A stretch of DNA of 64,000 bases from Corynebacterium sp. NML98-0116. Lineage in GTDB: Bacteria; Actinomycetota; Actinomycetes; Mycobacteriales; Mycobacteriaceae. The stretch is taken from contig NZ_CP017639.1 of assembly GCF_001767255.1 (NCBI RefSeq), positions 766,875 to 830,874 of the forward strand, written 5' to 3'. Positions 55,246-64,000 of this stretch are shown one piece after another (the first letter of the stretch is position 1; the number at the start of each line of letters is the position of its first letter). Below the pieces are notes generated by a model. It saw only the letters and a list, made by a program, of their open reading frames with translations. It was not told the origin of the DNA and searched no databases. Both the position numbers and the translations under genes were made by a program.

Positions 55246-55989
55246 GTGACAGAGCAGACAGAGCAGGAAGCCTTCGAGTCGGACCACCTCGACGAGTTTG
55301 GTGATGAGGACGCTCAAACGCGCAGCAAGAGCAAGCGCAAGCGTCGCTTCGCTATCGCGGGAGCTGTCATCGCTGGTCTCGCTGTGTGCGGAATTGCGTT
55401 GCCGTTTACACCGTTGATGCCGGTGAAGGGTGTGGTTGTTGATGGCAACGACGTGCTCACGCCCGAGGCGGTGCAAGCCCAGTCCGACATTGAGCTGGGC
55501 ACGCCTATGGGGCTGGTCAAGGTGCGCCGTGCTGCTGAGAACATCGTGCAGGACCCGTGGGTGGACGTTGTCACGGTGCACCGCGACTGGCCAAGCACTG
55601 TGAGAGTTGACCTCAAAGAGCGTGTCGCAGTGGCGTACTTGCAGCAGCCGGACGGGGCGCATCTGATCGATACTGAGGGCAAGGATTTTCTGATCGCTGA
55701 ACCGCCGGTTGGGGCGATGGAGCTCGTGGGGGTCGACGTCGAGAACAAGGAGCAGATGCGGGACGCTGTGGCGATCGCGGCGTCGATAAGCAGTGGTGCG
55801 CGTGCGCAAGTTGCCGCTTTGGAGGCGAATGGCCGGTACTCATTCGTGCTGCGGTTACACGACAACCGCCGCGTGGTGTGGGGCGCCTCAGAAGACAATG
55901 CGAATAAATCACTGGCCTTTGAAACCGTTTTGCAACGCGAGGGCGCCGAGTTCAATATTTCTAATCCGGAGCTGATTACCGCGCGGTAG
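55246..55989 (+). CDS. ftsQ: Cell division protein FtsQ
   Basis: Bitopic divisome protein with a POTRA domain. 247 residues: acidic cytoplasmic start, basic KSKRKRRF before one helix (AIAGAVIAGLAVCGIALPF), POTRA domain with VKGVVVDGNDVLTPEAV, then VTVHRDWPSTVRVDLKERV. The GTG follows GGAGG by 7 nt. Neither murB nor ddl is present in the cluster. Confidence 0.92.
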   Translation: MTEQTEQEAFESDHLDEFGDEDAQTRSKSKRKRRFAIAGAVIAGLAVCGIALPFTPLMPVKGVVVDGNDVLTPEAVQAQSDIELGTPMGLVKVRRAAENIVQDPWVDVVTVHRDWPSTVRVDLKERVAVAYLQQPDGAHLIDTEGKDFLIAEPPVGAMELVGVDVENKEQMRDAVAIAASISSGARAQVAALEANGRYSFVLRLHDNRRVVWGASEDNANKSLAFETVLQREGAEFNISNPELITAR

Positions 55990-56011
55990 CGGTGTAAAAC
56001 CCCAGGTCAAA

Positions 56012-56042
56012 ACCCTAAAGTAAAGGTTTAGGGTCGAGACAC
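56012..56042. promoter_or_regulatory. Palindrome and GACAC motif in the ftsZ leader
   Basis: ACCCTAAA (56012-56019) and TTTAGGGT (56027-56034) form a perfect 8-bp inverted repeat with a 7-nt centre. GACAC follows at 56038-56042 and again at 56134-56138, 5 nt before ftsZ. GACAC is the core of WhiA sites, and WhiA with a WhiB-like partner has been tied to ftsZ control in C. glutamicum. A further CCCAT-G-ATGGG lies at 56077-56087. Binding is inferred. Confidence 0.5.
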
Positions 56043-56143
56043 GCCGAGGGAAACAATAAATTTTTTCGTGTTTTCGCCCATGATGGGATGCGTTACCGCA
56101 ATTGTTGAAGTTCTAAGAAGTTTTGAAAGGCGAGACACTACCC

Positions 56144-57361
56144 ATGACCTCTCCCGCAAACTACCTCGCCATGATCCGCGTCGTCGGTGTCGGTGGCGGT
56201 GGCGTTAACGCTGTCAACCGCATGATCGAAGAGGGCCTGAAAGGTGTGGAGTTCGTTGCGATCAACACGGACTCGCAGGCACTGCTCTTTACGGATGCAG
56301 ACACCAAGCTCGACATCGGGCGTGAGGCGACTCGCGGACTTGGCGCCGGAGCAAACCCTGAGGTTGGCCGGACCTCTGCTGAGGACCACAAGCAGGAAAT
56401 CGAAGAGTCGCTGAAGGGCTCGGACATGGTCTTCGTGACCGCTGGCGAGGGCGGCGGTACGGGTACTGGTGCTGCACCAGTTGTCGCGGGTATCGCGAAG
56501 AAGATGGGTGCGCTGACCATTGGCGTTGTCACCCGTCCGTTCACGTTCGAGGGCAAGCGGCGCACCCGTCAGGCGCTCGAGGGCATCGCGAACCTGAAGG
56601 AAGTGTGCGACACCGTCATTGTCATTCCGAACGACCGACTGTTGCAGCTGGGTGATTCGGACCTGTCCATGATGGATGCATTCCGCGCTGCGGATGAGGT
56701 GCTTTACAACGGTGTTCAGGGTATTACGAACCTGATCACCATTCCGGGCATGATTAACGTCGACTTCGCAGACGTGCGCTCGGTGATGGCCGACGCCGGC
56801 TCCGCCCTGATGGGCGTCGGCTCCTCCCGCGGTGAAAACCGCGTGATGAATGCGATGGAGCAGGCGATCAACTCGCCACTGCTGGAAACCACGATGGAGG
56901 GCGCGAAGGGCGTGCTCATTTCCGTTGCTGGTGGTTCCGATCTCGGCCTGAACGAGACGAGTGCCGCAGCGTCCATCGTCGAAGAGAAGGCAGACGACGA
57001 CGCGAACATCATCTTCGGCACGATCATCGACGACAACCTCGGTGACGAGGTGCGCGTCACGATTATCGCAACTGGCTTCGACGAGAAGGCCAACGCTCGC
57101 CCGGATGCCCAGCAGCCGGTCGATGCTGCAGCCGCATCGGCGGAAGAAGGCGCGGCGCCGTCTCCATCGCGTGGTTCACTGTTTGAGGATCGAGCTCCGG
57201 AGACGGAACGCGATGACTCCTACCAGGCGCGTCACCGCTACGAGCCGCACCGCTCGGGCCTCTTCACCGGCGGGGAGTCCGAATCCTCCTATGAGCGTCG
57301 TGGACGCGAGGAGCGCGGCGGCGATGATTTTGACGTCGATGTCCCTGATTTCTTGCGTTAG
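56144..57361 (+). CDS. ftsZ: Cell division GTPase FtsZ
   Basis: Tubulin homologue forming the Z-ring. 405 residues: [20 protein letters not shown] at the N-terminus, tubulin signature [17 protein letters not shown]7 loop [11 protein letters not shown], then an Ala, Glu and Arg rich linker and the conserved C-terminal peptide [11 protein letters not shown], the docking site for SepF. The ATG at 56144 ([11 protein letters not shown]) matches corynebacterial FtsZ; AAAGG is 13 nt upstream. SepF is encoded 1.5 kb downstream. Confidence 0.97.
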   Translation: MTSPANYLAMIRVVGVGGGGVNAVNRMIEEGLKGVEFVAINTDSQALLFTDADTKLDIGREATRGLGAGANPEVGRTSAEDHKQEIEESLKGSDMVFVTAGEGGGTGTGAAPVVAGIAKKMGALTIGVVTRPFTFEGKRRTRQALEGIANLKEVCDTVIVIPNDRLLQLGDSDLSMMDAFRAADEVLYNGVQGITNLITIPGMINVDFADVRSVMADAGSALMGVGSSRGENRVMNAMEQAINSPLLETTMEGAKGVLISVAGGSDLGLNETSAAASIVEEKADDDANIIFGTIIDDNLGDEVRVTIIATGFDEKANARPDAQQPVDAAAASAEEGAAPSPSRGSLFEDRAPETERDDSYQARHRYEPHRSGLFTGGESESSYERRGREERGGDDFDVDVPDFLR

Positions 57362-57370
57362 TCTGGGAGC

Positions 57371-58111
57371 ATGACTGACTCTCTTCTCGACGTAGAACAA
57401 CGCCCCGTCCGCATGGTGTTTACAAGCCGTGCGGGCGGGGCGTCGTCGTCCCCATATGACTCTTTCAATCTTGCGCTGCACGTCGGGGATGACCCGGAGG
57501 CCGTACGCGCGAACCGCGCGCGGCTTGCATCGCTGCTCGGGGTTGATGTGGGGCGCTTCGTGTGGATGGAGCAGCTCCACACGCCGAACGTGACGGTGGT
57601 GGACGGGCCGCAGTCTGAGCCTGTCGAGGCTTCTGATGCCATCGTAACCACGACCCCGAACCTCGCCCTGTGCGTGCTGGTCGCTGACTGTACGCCGGTG
57701 CTGTTGGCAGACCCCGTCGCTGGAGTGATTGCCGCGGTGCACGCTGGGCGTCTTGGGGCGCGAAACGGCATCGTGAAGAAGACCGTTGAAACAATGCGTG
57801 ACCTGGGTGCTCAGCCTTCACAGATGCAGGCGCTGCTCGGCCCTGCAGCTGCGGGAGCGTCATACGAAGTGCCTGCTGATATGGCAGCGGATGTTGAGCG
57901 CAAGCTGCCAGGCTCCCGGATCACTACGCATGCAGGGACCACTGGGCTTGACATCCGTGCCGGTATTCGGCGCCAGCTCACTGAGCTCGGTGTGCAGCGA
58001 ATTGACGTAGATCCGCGCGATACCATCGCGGACGAGGACTTCTTCTCGTACCGGAGAGAATCCACAACTGGGCGCCAAGCAGGCGTTATTTGGCTAACTG
58101 GAGTGAAATAA
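57371..58111 (+). CDS. pgeF: Peptidoglycan editing factor PgeF (YfiH/DUF152)
   Basis: Copper/zinc-site protein of the laccase-domain family; in E. coli it removes precursors carrying L-Ser instead of L-Ala. 246 residues with metal-site motifs NLALHVGDD, EQLHTPNV, VADCTPVLLAD and AAVHAGRLGA; the usual Trp after HAG is Arg here. The C-terminal segment has FFSYRRESTTGRQAGVIWL. It lies directly downstream of ftsZ, and its stop abuts the yggS ATG. Confidence 0.9.
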   Translation: MTDSLLDVEQRPVRMVFTSRAGGASSSPYDSFNLALHVGDDPEAVRANRARLASLLGVDVGRFVWMEQLHTPNVTVVDGPQSEPVEASDAIVTTTPNLALCVLVADCTPVLLADPVAGVIAAVHAGRLGARNGIVKKTVETMRDLGAQPSQMQALLGPAAAGASYEVPADMAADVERKLPGSRITTHAGTTGLDIRAGIRRQLTELGVQRIDVDPRDTIADEDFFSYRRESTTGRQAGVIWLTGVK

Positions 58112-58825
58112 ATGAGCACAACTGATATTGCAAGCAACCTTGCCAAGGTGCAGGAGCGTATCCGCTCCGCGGAGCGTGCCGCGGGTCGCGAGCCGGGAAG
58201 CGTGGAACTGCTACCAGTGACGAAGTTTCATCCGTGCTCGTCGATTGAGGTACTTGCCGCGGAAGGTATTCGCCTGGTGGGGGAGAACCGCGAGCAGGAA
58301 GCGAGCGCCAAGGTCGCGACTCTGCGCGAGCACGGGGTCGACTGTGGTATCGCGATGATCGGGCAGATCCAGTCGAAGAAGGCGAACGCAGTGGCGCGAT
58401 GGGCGAGTGAGGTTCACTCGGTGGATTCCTTGAAGTTGGCGAAGGGACTCGAGCGTGGCATGGCGCTCGCTCTTGAGCGGGGTGATCGGACGTCCGAAAT
58501 CCTGCCGTGCCTTGTTCAGGTTTCTGCAGACGGCGACGAAAGCCGTGGCGGTGTCGCGGTGGAGAAGATCGCCGAGTTGGTTGAAGCGCTCGAGGGGGCT
58601 GAGCACCTCCAGTTCGACGGGTTTATGGTTGTGCCACCGCTAGATGCAAACGCCAGCGAGGTATTCGACCAGGTCCGCGAGCTGCGAGACACCTACGCGG
58701 CCAAGCTTGGGCGGCCCCTGCGTTTCTCGGCGGGGATGTCCGCGGACTTTGAAGAAGCCATCGCGCATGGCTCGGATGTCGTGCGTGTCGGAACGGCGGT
58801 GATGGGGCCGAGGCCCGTAGTCTAA
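58112..58825 (+). CDS. YggS/PLPBP-family pyridoxal phosphate homeostasis protein
   Basis: Single-domain PLP-binding protein of fold type III (alanine-racemase N-terminal barrel) that buffers PLP. PLP-lysine in LLPVTKFHPCSSIEVL, later GENREQEASAK, and the phosphate-binding C-terminus SAGMSADFEEAIAHGSDVVRVG. 237 residues. ATG directly after the pgeF stop, with GGAG 8 nt before. Position between ftsZ and sepF is conserved in Gram-positives. Confidence 0.93.
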   Translation: MSTTDIASNLAKVQERIRSAERAAGREPGSVELLPVTKFHPCSSIEVLAAEGIRLVGENREQEASAKVATLREHGVDCGIAMIGQIQSKKANAVARWASEVHSVDSLKLAKGLERGMALALERGDRTSEILPCLVQVSADGDESRGGVAVEKIAELVEALEGAEHLQFDGFMVVPPLDANASEVFDQVRELRDTYAAKLGRPLRFSAGMSADFEEAIAHGSDVVRVGTAVMGPRPVV

Positions 58826-58896
58826 AAACCTAATCCGGAATTACATAGAGGTAATTTCTGCCCCGTCAGCACAGGCAACAAACGAGGAGCACCCAG

Positions 58897-59385
58897 ATGT
58901 CTATTATCGGCAGCGCGAAAGAATTTTTCGGTCTTGGCCCGTTCAACGAAGATGACCCCTACTTCGATGAAGTGCAGTACGACGAGCGCGAGAACACTCG
59001 CGAGGAATCGACGAGACCTTCGCGCACATCTGAGTACGGCAGCGAGGACCGCTACCGCTCCTCAGCTACCCGTGACTACGCGGATCGCGCACCGAAGTCC
59101 TACACTCCCCAGGTCGTGTCCACTGCTCCGCGCAATTACAACGATGCGAAGGATATCGGCGAGCCGTTCCGTGATGGCGATGCCGTGATTATGGAGCTGA
59201 CGGATCTCGACCCCCACGATGCAAAGCGCATCGTCGACTTTGCCGCTGGTCTGTGCTTCGCACTTCGTGGCAACATGTACAACCTGAGCAGGGGCGTTGA
59301 GACCCGCCGACGAGTCTTCGCGATCGTTCCGGAAAACGCTCGTTTGACCGAAGTTGAGCTGCAGCACACAGCGCGTCTTCGCTAA
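58897..59385 (+). CDS. sepF: Cell division protein SepF
   Basis: Membrane anchor for FtsZ. 162 residues: an amphipathic N-terminal helix (MSIIGSAKEFFGLGP) for membrane binding, an acidic and Arg/Ser rich linker (about 20-75), and the SepF core (DAVIMELTDLDPHDAKRIVDFAAGL) that binds the FtsZ C-terminal peptide. GAGGAG is 7 nt before the ATG. A 71-nt gap after yggS may hold its own promoter. Confidence 0.95.
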   Translation: MSIIGSAKEFFGLGPFNEDDPYFDEVQYDERENTREESTRPSRTSEYGSEDRYRSSATRDYADRAPKSYTPQVVSTAPRNYNDAKDIGEPFRDGDAVIMELTDLDPHDAKRIVDFAAGLCFALRGNMYNLSRGVETRRRVFAIVPENARLTEVELQHTARLR

Positions 59386-59435
59386 TCGACGTCCAGCTCT
59401 GCGAAACATCAAGAAGAACAGGTAGTGTGTGACCC

Positions 59436-59729
59436 GTGTCTTTATTAGGAGCAATTCTTTACGCCGCGCTTGGGTTGTACTCCCTGATTGTGGTCATCCG
59501 CATCATTGTCGAGATGGTGCAATCCTTCTCGAAGCAGTTTGATCCACCAAGTTGGTTTATGGTCGTTGCGGAAGGCATGTTCGTGGTCACGGACCCGCCT
59601 GTGAAGTTCTTCCGCAAACTCATTCCGCCCATGCGTATGAGTGGCGGCGTTGGGATAGACGTCAGTGTGATCGTACTGTTCGTGGCGATTATGCTGCTCC
59701 AGATGCTGGTACGGGTCACCATGTTGTAA
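59436..59729 (+). CDS. YggT family membrane protein
   Basis: A 97-residue protein with two helices, ILYAALGLYSLIVVIRIIVE and VIVLFVAIMLLQMLV, and the family loop DPPVKFFRKLIPPMR. YggT proteins lie beside sepF and divIVA in many Gram-positives and are thought to help division or osmotic tolerance; mechanism unknown. GTG start without a strong ribosome site. A terminator follows. Confidence 0.9.
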   Translation: MSLLGAILYAALGLYSLIVVIRIIVEMVQSFSKQFDPPSWFMVVAEGMFVVTDPPVKFFRKLIPPMRMSGGVGIDVSVIVLFVAIMLLQMLVRVTML

Positions 59730-59745
59730 TAGTGAGCTTGGATTG

Positions 59746-59774
59746 AGGCACCTACATTGGTAGGTGCCTTTTTT
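59746..59774 (+). terminator. Intrinsic terminator after yggT
   Basis: Perfect 10-bp stem AGGCACCTAC/GTAGGTGCCT with an ATTG loop and six T residues. It marks the end of the ftsZ-to-yggT transcript and leaves divIVA on its own promoter. Confidence 0.93.
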
Positions 59775-60002
59775 GCTTAGTTTTCCCGTAATTTATGCCC
59801 GGATCGACATCAATTATTGGGCATCGGGGGCAGAAAAGGGGTATAACTGGCGGTGATGCCTGGTGCGTGTGAACCTATGCGTTACTATGGATCGATAAAA
59901 GAATGACGAACTATTAGATTTTAGGGTTCGCTTCCCGTAGCGTGGGAGGCAATCTGTGTTCGCGACATTGCGGACACAATATCGACATCGAAGGGAACGC
60001 CA
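59775..60002 (+). promoter_or_regulatory. divIVA promoter region
   Basis: 228 bp without a gene between the yggT terminator and divIVA. TACTAT at about 59883 is a candidate -10 element. An inverted pair ATGCCC/GGGCAT lies at 59795-59800 and 59819-59824. GAAGGGAACGCC precedes the divIVA ATG. Confidence 0.45.
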
Positions 60003-61019
60003 ATGCCGCTGACACCAGCAGACGTGCACAATGTCGCTTTCAGCAAACCACCAATTGGTAAGCGGGGCTACAACGAGGACGAGGTTGACCAGTTCCTGGA
60101 CCTCGTGGAAGACACGCTTGCGCAACTGCAAGATGAGAACGATGACCTTCGGGCCCGTGTCGAAGAGCTCGGTGCTGGTGGGTCTGCTGCCCCGGTTGCT
60201 CCTGCGGCCGCGTCCAGCGATGTCGACGAAGCTGAGATTGAAAAGCGAGTTGAGAAGAAGGTTCGTGCTGAGTACGAGCAGAAGCTCCGTGCTGCGCAGG
60301 AGGCAAAGGTAGCGGCTGAGAAGGACGCTCAGGCTGCGAAGCAGGAAGCGGCAAAGGCTCGCCAGGACGCGGAGCAGGCTGCAGAGCAGGCTAAGCAGGC
60401 GCCAAAGGCTGCCGCCGCGCCGCAGCAGGCTGCGGCTGTCGACCAGAATGCAGCATCCGCCGATACGCACATGCAGGCGGCGAAGGTGCTTGGGCTCGCG
60501 CAGGAGATGGCAGACCGCCTCACCAACGACGCGCAGGCAGAGGCCCGCTCGATGCTCGACGAGGCCCGTGGTTCCGCAGAGCGTCAGCTGGCAGATGCCG
60601 AGGCACGCTCGAAGAAGCAGCTGTCTGAGGCAGAGACGCATTCCCGCGAGCAGATCCAGGCGGCTGAGCGTAAGGCTGCTGAGACGAAGCAGTCGGCTGA
60701 GGCTCGTGCACAGCAGCTCGTTGCAGACGCCGAGAAGAAGGCTGAGGAAACCACCAACGAAGCTAACTCGCGCGCTGAGGCGCAGATTCGCCAGGCTGAG
60801 GAGCAGGCAACGAAGCTGCGCACCGAGGCTGAGCGTAAGCACACCGAGATCATGAACACGGTGAAGCAGCAGCAGACCGCCCTCGAGAACCGCATCGCTG
60901 AGCTGCGCACCTTCGAGCGCGAGTACCGCACTCGCCTGCGCACACTGCTCGAGTCCCAGCTGGAGGAGCTTGAGACCCGTGGCACGTCCGCTCCGAGCGG
61001 CGACGCTGGCAATAAGTAG
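60003..61019 (+). CDS. divIVA: Polar growth scaffold DivIVA (Wag31)
   Basis: Coiled-coil protein that marks cell poles and drives tip growth in corynebacteria and mycobacteria; essential in C. glutamicum. 338 residues: the conserved N-terminal membrane-binding domain ([37 protein letters not shown]), an Ala/Pro linker (about 57-75), and a long Ala, Glu and Gln rich coiled coil with an interruption at about 140-160. AAGGGA precedes the ATG. Confidence 0.97.
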   Translation: MPLTPADVHNVAFSKPPIGKRGYNEDEVDQFLDLVEDTLAQLQDENDDLRARVEELGAGGSAAPVAPAAASSDVDEAEIEKRVEKKVRAEYEQKLRAAQEAKVAAEKDAQAAKQEAAKARQDAEQAAEQAKQAPKAAAAPQQAAAVDQNAASADTHMQAAKVLGLAQEMADRLTNDAQAEARSMLDEARGSAERQLADAEARSKKQLSEAETHSREQIQAAERKAAETKQSAEARAQQLVADAEKKAEETTNEANSRAEAQIRQAEEQATKLRTEAERKHTEIMNTVKQQQTALENRIAELRTFEREYRTRLRTLLESQLEELETRGTSAPSGDAGNK

Positions 61020-61033
61020 TTTCTTTCAAACAT

Positions 61034-61065
61034 CAGCCACCATTCACTGCGGTGAGTGGTGGTTG
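61034..61065 (+). terminator. Probable terminator after divIVA
   Basis: 14-bp stem with two wobble pairs (61034-61047 with 61052-61065) and a TGCG loop. The T-rich tail is weak (TTGCC, then ATTTC). Confidence 0.6.
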
Positions 61066-61084
61066 TTGCCATTTCTGGGGGACA

Positions 61085-61350
61085 AAGGGCTAGAATGAGA
61101 CAAGCTACGTGCTTCACCACCTGGTGGTGCGGTAGCGCGTGATGATCCGACCATCATCGGGGAGCGTTTCCGGAAGAACAGCTGTTGCGCTACAGTACGC
61201 TATTGCTTAGTAGAACCGGACGTAATTAGGAAGCGTTATTTCTTTCACCGCAAATGAAGCGGAAGTTCGTCTCACGGCGGACTTCAAGCAGGGTGGTACC
61301 GCGTGGCGTTGTTCGCTGCGTCCCTGTGACAAGGTAAGCATTGTGCGTGA
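61085..61350 (+). ncRNA. T-box leader of ileS
   Basis: The hallmark T-box sequence AGGGTGGTACCGCG is at 61290-61303. Upstream, GATGAT (61141-61146) pairs with ATCATC (61153-61158), which offers the isoleucine codon ATC as specifier, followed by CGGGGAGCG and CCGGAAGAAC as in actinobacterial ileS T-boxes. No hairpin with a U-tract lies between the T-box and the ATG, so control is probably at translation through the SD AAGGAG at 61350-61355. Uncharged tRNA-Ile would raise IleS synthesis. Boundaries approximate. Confidence 0.9.
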
Positions 61351-61363
61351 AGGAGAGACGGAG

Positions 61364-64000
61364 ATGAGCAAGGTCGGAAGTGTCTACCCAAAGGTAGATC
61401 TGACCGGGGGAAGTACCGCGTTTCCAAAAATGGAGGAGCAGGTACTGAAGTACTGGAACGAGGATGATACGTTCCAGGCATCGCTGAAGCAGCGCGAAGA
61501 CTGCGAAGAATATGTGTTTAACGACGGCCCTCCGTTCGCCAACGGTTTGCCACACTACGGCCACTTGCTGACGGGCTACGTCAAGGACATCGTGCCACGC
61601 TACCGCACGATGGCTGGTTACTACGTTCCGCGCGTGTTTGGTTGGGACTGCCACGGCCTTCCCGCGGAGCTCGAGGCTGAGAAGCAGCTCGGCATCAAGG
61701 ATAAGGCCGAGATCGAAAACATGGGTCTGGCACAGTTCAACGAGTACTGCGCCAAGTCCGTGATGCACTACGCCGATGAGTGGAAAGAGTATGTGACTCG
61801 CCAGGCTCGTTGGGTGGACTTCGATAACGGCTACAAGACGATGGAACTGCCGTACATGGAGTCCGTCATGTGGGCGTTTAAGACCCTGTATGACAAGGGG
61901 CTGATTTACCAGGGCTTCCGCGTGCTGCCGTACTCGTGGGCGGAGCATACGCCGCTGTCGAACCAAGAGACGCGTCTGGATGATTCTTACCGCAACCGCC
62001 AGGATCCGACCGTAACCGTAACGATGCCGTTTACGGGTGGGCGTGAAGGATTTGCTGCTGCGGAGACCTGGAAGCAGCACCCTGAGCTGCACGACGCAGC
62101 TGCGATCGCCTGGACCACTACGCCATGGACGCTGCCGTCGAACTTGGCGCTTGCGGTCCATCCGGACGTTGAGTATTCGCTGGTCCGTGTTGGTGCGGAC
62201 GGTGAAGAGGTGGTCGTCGGCAAGAAGCTGCTGCTGGCGACGGAGCTCATCGGCGCGTACGCGAAGGAGCTTGGCGAGGAGCGCGAGGTTGTCGCCACCT
62301 TCAAGGGCTCCGAGCTCGAGGGCTTGGAGTACGAGCCGGTCTTCGACTACTTCCGTGACCAGGAAAAGGCGTTCATGGTGTTGAACGCGGACTACGTGAC
62401 CACCGAGGACGGCACGGGCGTTGTTCACCAGGCGCCTGCGTTCGGTGAAGACGATATGTACACCTGCCAGGAGTACGGGATCGACCTAGTCATCCCGGTT
62501 GATGCTGATGGTAAGTTCACCTCGCTGGTGCCGGAGTACGCAGGCAAGCTGGTTTTTGACGCGAACCGTGACATCATCCGTGACCTTCGTGCGAAGCACC
62601 GCGTGGTCCGTGACCAGACGATTGAACACTCCTACCCGCACTCCTGGCGTTCGGGCGAGCCGCTGATCTACATGGCGCTTCCGGCGTGGTTTGTGAAGGT
62701 CACTGAGTTCCGCGACCGCATGGTGGAGCTGAACCAGGAGATCGACTGGATCCCATCGCACATTCGCGACGGCCAGTTCGGTAAGTGGTTGGAAGGCGCG
62801 CGTGACTGGAACATTTCGCGTACCCGCTACTGGGGCTCACCGGTGCCGGCGTGGGTGTCGGATAACCCGGAGTACCCGCGTGTGGACGTCTATGGGTCGC
62901 TCGAAGAGCTGGAGAAGGACTTCGGCGTTCGCCCGAAGTCGCTGCACCGCCCAGACATTGATGAGCTGGTCCGCCCGAACCCAGACGATCCGACCGGGAA
63001 GTCGATGATGCGTCGCGTGCCGGACGTGTTGGACTGCTGGTTTGATTCTGGTTCGATGCCGTTTGCGCAGTACCACTACCCGTTTGAGAATGTTGAGGAG
63101 CACGACGCTCGTCAGCCTGCGGACTTCATCGTGGAGTACTCGGGCCAGTCGCGTGGTTGGTTCTACGTGCAGCATGTCTTGGCGACGGCACTCTTCGACC
63201 GTCCGGCGTATAAGAAGGTCGTTGCGCACGGCATCGTGCTGGGCAATGACGGTCTGAAGATGTCGAAGTCGAAGGGCAACTACCCGAACGTCAACGAGGT
63301 CTTCGACCGTGATGGTTCCGACGCGATGCGTTGGTTCCTCATGTCTTCGCCAATTCTTCGTGGCGGCAACCTCATCGTGACGGAGCAGGGCATCCGCGAG
63401 GGCGTGCGCCACGCGTTGCTGCCGATCTGGAACGCGTACACCTTCCTGCAGTTGTACTCCTCCGAGGAGGCAAAGTTCAGCGTCGATTCGCAGGATGTGC
63501 TGGACCGCTACATCTTGGCGAAGACGCATGACCTCGTGGCTGCGGTGAAGGAGGCGCTCGACGACACACGCATCGCGGACGCATGTGACGAGGTCCGTCG
63601 CTTCGCTGACTCGCTGACGAACTGGTACGTGCGCCGGTCACGCGACCGTTTCTGGGCGGGTCAGGAGGAGCATCCTGAGGCGTTTGACACGCTGTACACG
63701 GTCCTGGAGATCCTGACCCGTGTGACGGCCCCGTTGCTGCCGTACATCAGTGAGGTCATCTGGCGTGGCCTGACCGGTGGTCGCTCGGTGCACTTGGCGG
63801 ACTTCCCGTCCGCGGATGCGATCCCGGCGGACCCTGCACTGGTCAGTGCGATGGATGCAACGCGCGCGGTGTGCTCCGCTGCTTCGTCTGTGCGTAAGTC
63901 GAAGAAGCTGCGCAACCGCTTGCCACTGCCGAAGCTCACGGTGGCGCTGGCGGGCTCGGACCAGCTGCAGGACTTCGCGTCTGTGATCAAGGATGAGGTC
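61364..64000 (+). CDS. ileS: Isoleucyl-tRNA synthetase, N-terminal 879 residues (runs off window)
   Basis: Class I synthetase charging tRNA-Ile. HIGH motif as HYGH in [13 protein letters not shown], editing domain with [15 protein letters not shown], and KMSKS in [14 protein letters not shown]; the anticodon-binding domain begins near the end of the window. The frame is unbroken for 879 codons to the window edge. AAGGAG stands 8 nt before the ATG. The Tyr within HYGH and the overall sequence suit the eukaryote-like (mupirocin-tolerant) IleS type found in several actinobacteria, but that is inference. Confidence 0.97.
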   Translation, partial: MSKVGSVYPKVDLTGGSTAFPKMEEQVLKYWNEDDTFQASLKQREDCEEYVFNDGPPFANGLPHYGHLLTGYVKDIVPRYRTMAGYYVPRVFGWDCHGLPAELEAEKQLGIKDKAEIENMGLAQFNEYCAKSVMHYADEWKEYVTRQARWVDFDNGYKTMELPYMESVMWAFKTLYDKGLIYQGFRVLPYSWAEHTPLSNQETRLDDSYRNRQDPTVTVTMPFTGGREGFAAAETWKQHPELHDAAAIAWTTTPWTLPSNLALAVHPDVEYSLVRVGADGEEVVVGKKLLLATELIGAYAKELGEEREVVATFKGSELEGLEYEPVFDYFRDQEKAFMVLNADYVTTEDGTGVVHQAPAFGEDDMYTCQEYGIDLVIPVDADGKFTSLVPEYAGKLVFDANRDIIRDLRAKHRVVRDQTIEHSYPHSWRSGEPLIYMALPAWFVKVTEFRDRMVELNQEIDWIPSHIRDGQFGKWLEGARDWNISRTRYWGSPVPAWVSDNPEYPRVDVYGSLEELEKDFGVRPKSLHRPDIDELVRPNPDDPTGKSMMRRVPDVLDCWFDSGSMPFAQYHYPFENVEEHDARQPADFIVEYSGQSRGWFYVQHVLATALFDRPAYKKVVAHGIVLGNDGLKMSKSKGNYPNVNEVFDRDGSDAMRWFLMSSPILRGGNLIVTEQGIREGVRHALLPIWNAYTFLQLYSSEEAKFSVDSQDVLDRYILAKTHDLVAAVKEALDDTRIADACDEVRRFADSLTNWYVRRSRDRFWAGQEEHPEAFDTLYTVLEILTRVTAPLLPYISEVIWRGLTGGRSVHLADFPSADAIPADPALVSAMDATRAVCSAASSVRKSKKLRNRLPLPKLTVALAGSDQLQDFASVIKDEV

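Noticed and set aside
61226..62428. 400-residue minus-strand frame opposite ileS
   Set aside because: Overlaps both the T-box and ileS antisense; no protein features.

Overview
The window is a 64 kb chromosomal segment of a Corynebacterium-like actinobacterium. The evidence is protein content and gene order: ltsA next to ctaCF, ctaE-qcrCAB followed by two NlpC/P60 hydrolases, pimB-glk-plsC, aroG, pknL with its Rv2175c-type neighbour, mptA-idsA, and a complete division and cell-wall (dcw) cluster from mraZ to divIVA that ends at ileS. The DNA is GC-rich, coding density is high, and GTG and TTG starts are frequent. I see no tRNA or rRNA gene, insertion sequence, prophage or CRISPR array. The species cannot be fixed from the sequence alone.

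Region 1 (1-12 kb): the 5' part of glnA, an RDD membrane protein and, on the minus strand, a gcvP-gcvT-gcvH-lipB-lipA-DUF4191-ThrE-like run. Just upstream and on the same strand, separated by a strong terminator, lies a three-lipoyl-domain E2 gene (sucB/aceF). The locus joins lipoate synthesis and transfer to two kinds of lipoyl-protein users.

Region 2 (12-20 kb): pepA, ilvE, a cobT homologue with altered active-site motifs, DUF3043, an ErpA/HesB protein, then ltsA (mDAP-amidating amidotransferase) followed by an S41 peptidase-like membrane protein in the same transcription unit.

Region 3 (20-27 kb): the aerobic respiratory branch: ctaC, ctaF, ctaE, qcrC, qcrA and qcrB, encoding most of the cytochrome bcc-aa3 supercomplex. 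A near-perfect CRP/GlxR-type box lies in the ctaE leader.

Region 4 (27-41 kb): two secreted NlpC/P60 peptidoglycan hydrolases, the first behind a clear c-di-AMP (ydaO-type) riboswitch and the second behind a hairpin covering its ribosome site; then pimB, glk, plsC, a 58-residue membrane protein, an exoribonuclease, aroG, pknL and its DNA-binding partner, mptA, idsA (lipoglycan and isoprenoid synthesis), a GNAT, a HEPN protein and a DUF3040 protein.

Region 5 (41-64 kb): the dcw cluster mraZ-rsmH-ftsL-ftsI-murE-murF-mraY-murD-ftsW-murG-murC-ftsQ-ftsZ-pgeF-yggS-sepF-yggT-divIVA, then a T-box leader and ileS (cut by the window end). This region is rich in cis-signals: MraZ boxes upstream of mraZ, a second, oppositely oriented MraZ-like array about 200 bp away, a long stem in the rsmH leader (candidate mraW RNA motif), and a palindrome plus GACAC motifs before ftsZ. 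No wholly new protein system is apparent. The most interesting leads are regulatory: the mirrored MraZ arrays, the start-codon-occluding hairpin before the second NlpC/P60 gene, and the operon pairing of ltsA with an S41 protein.
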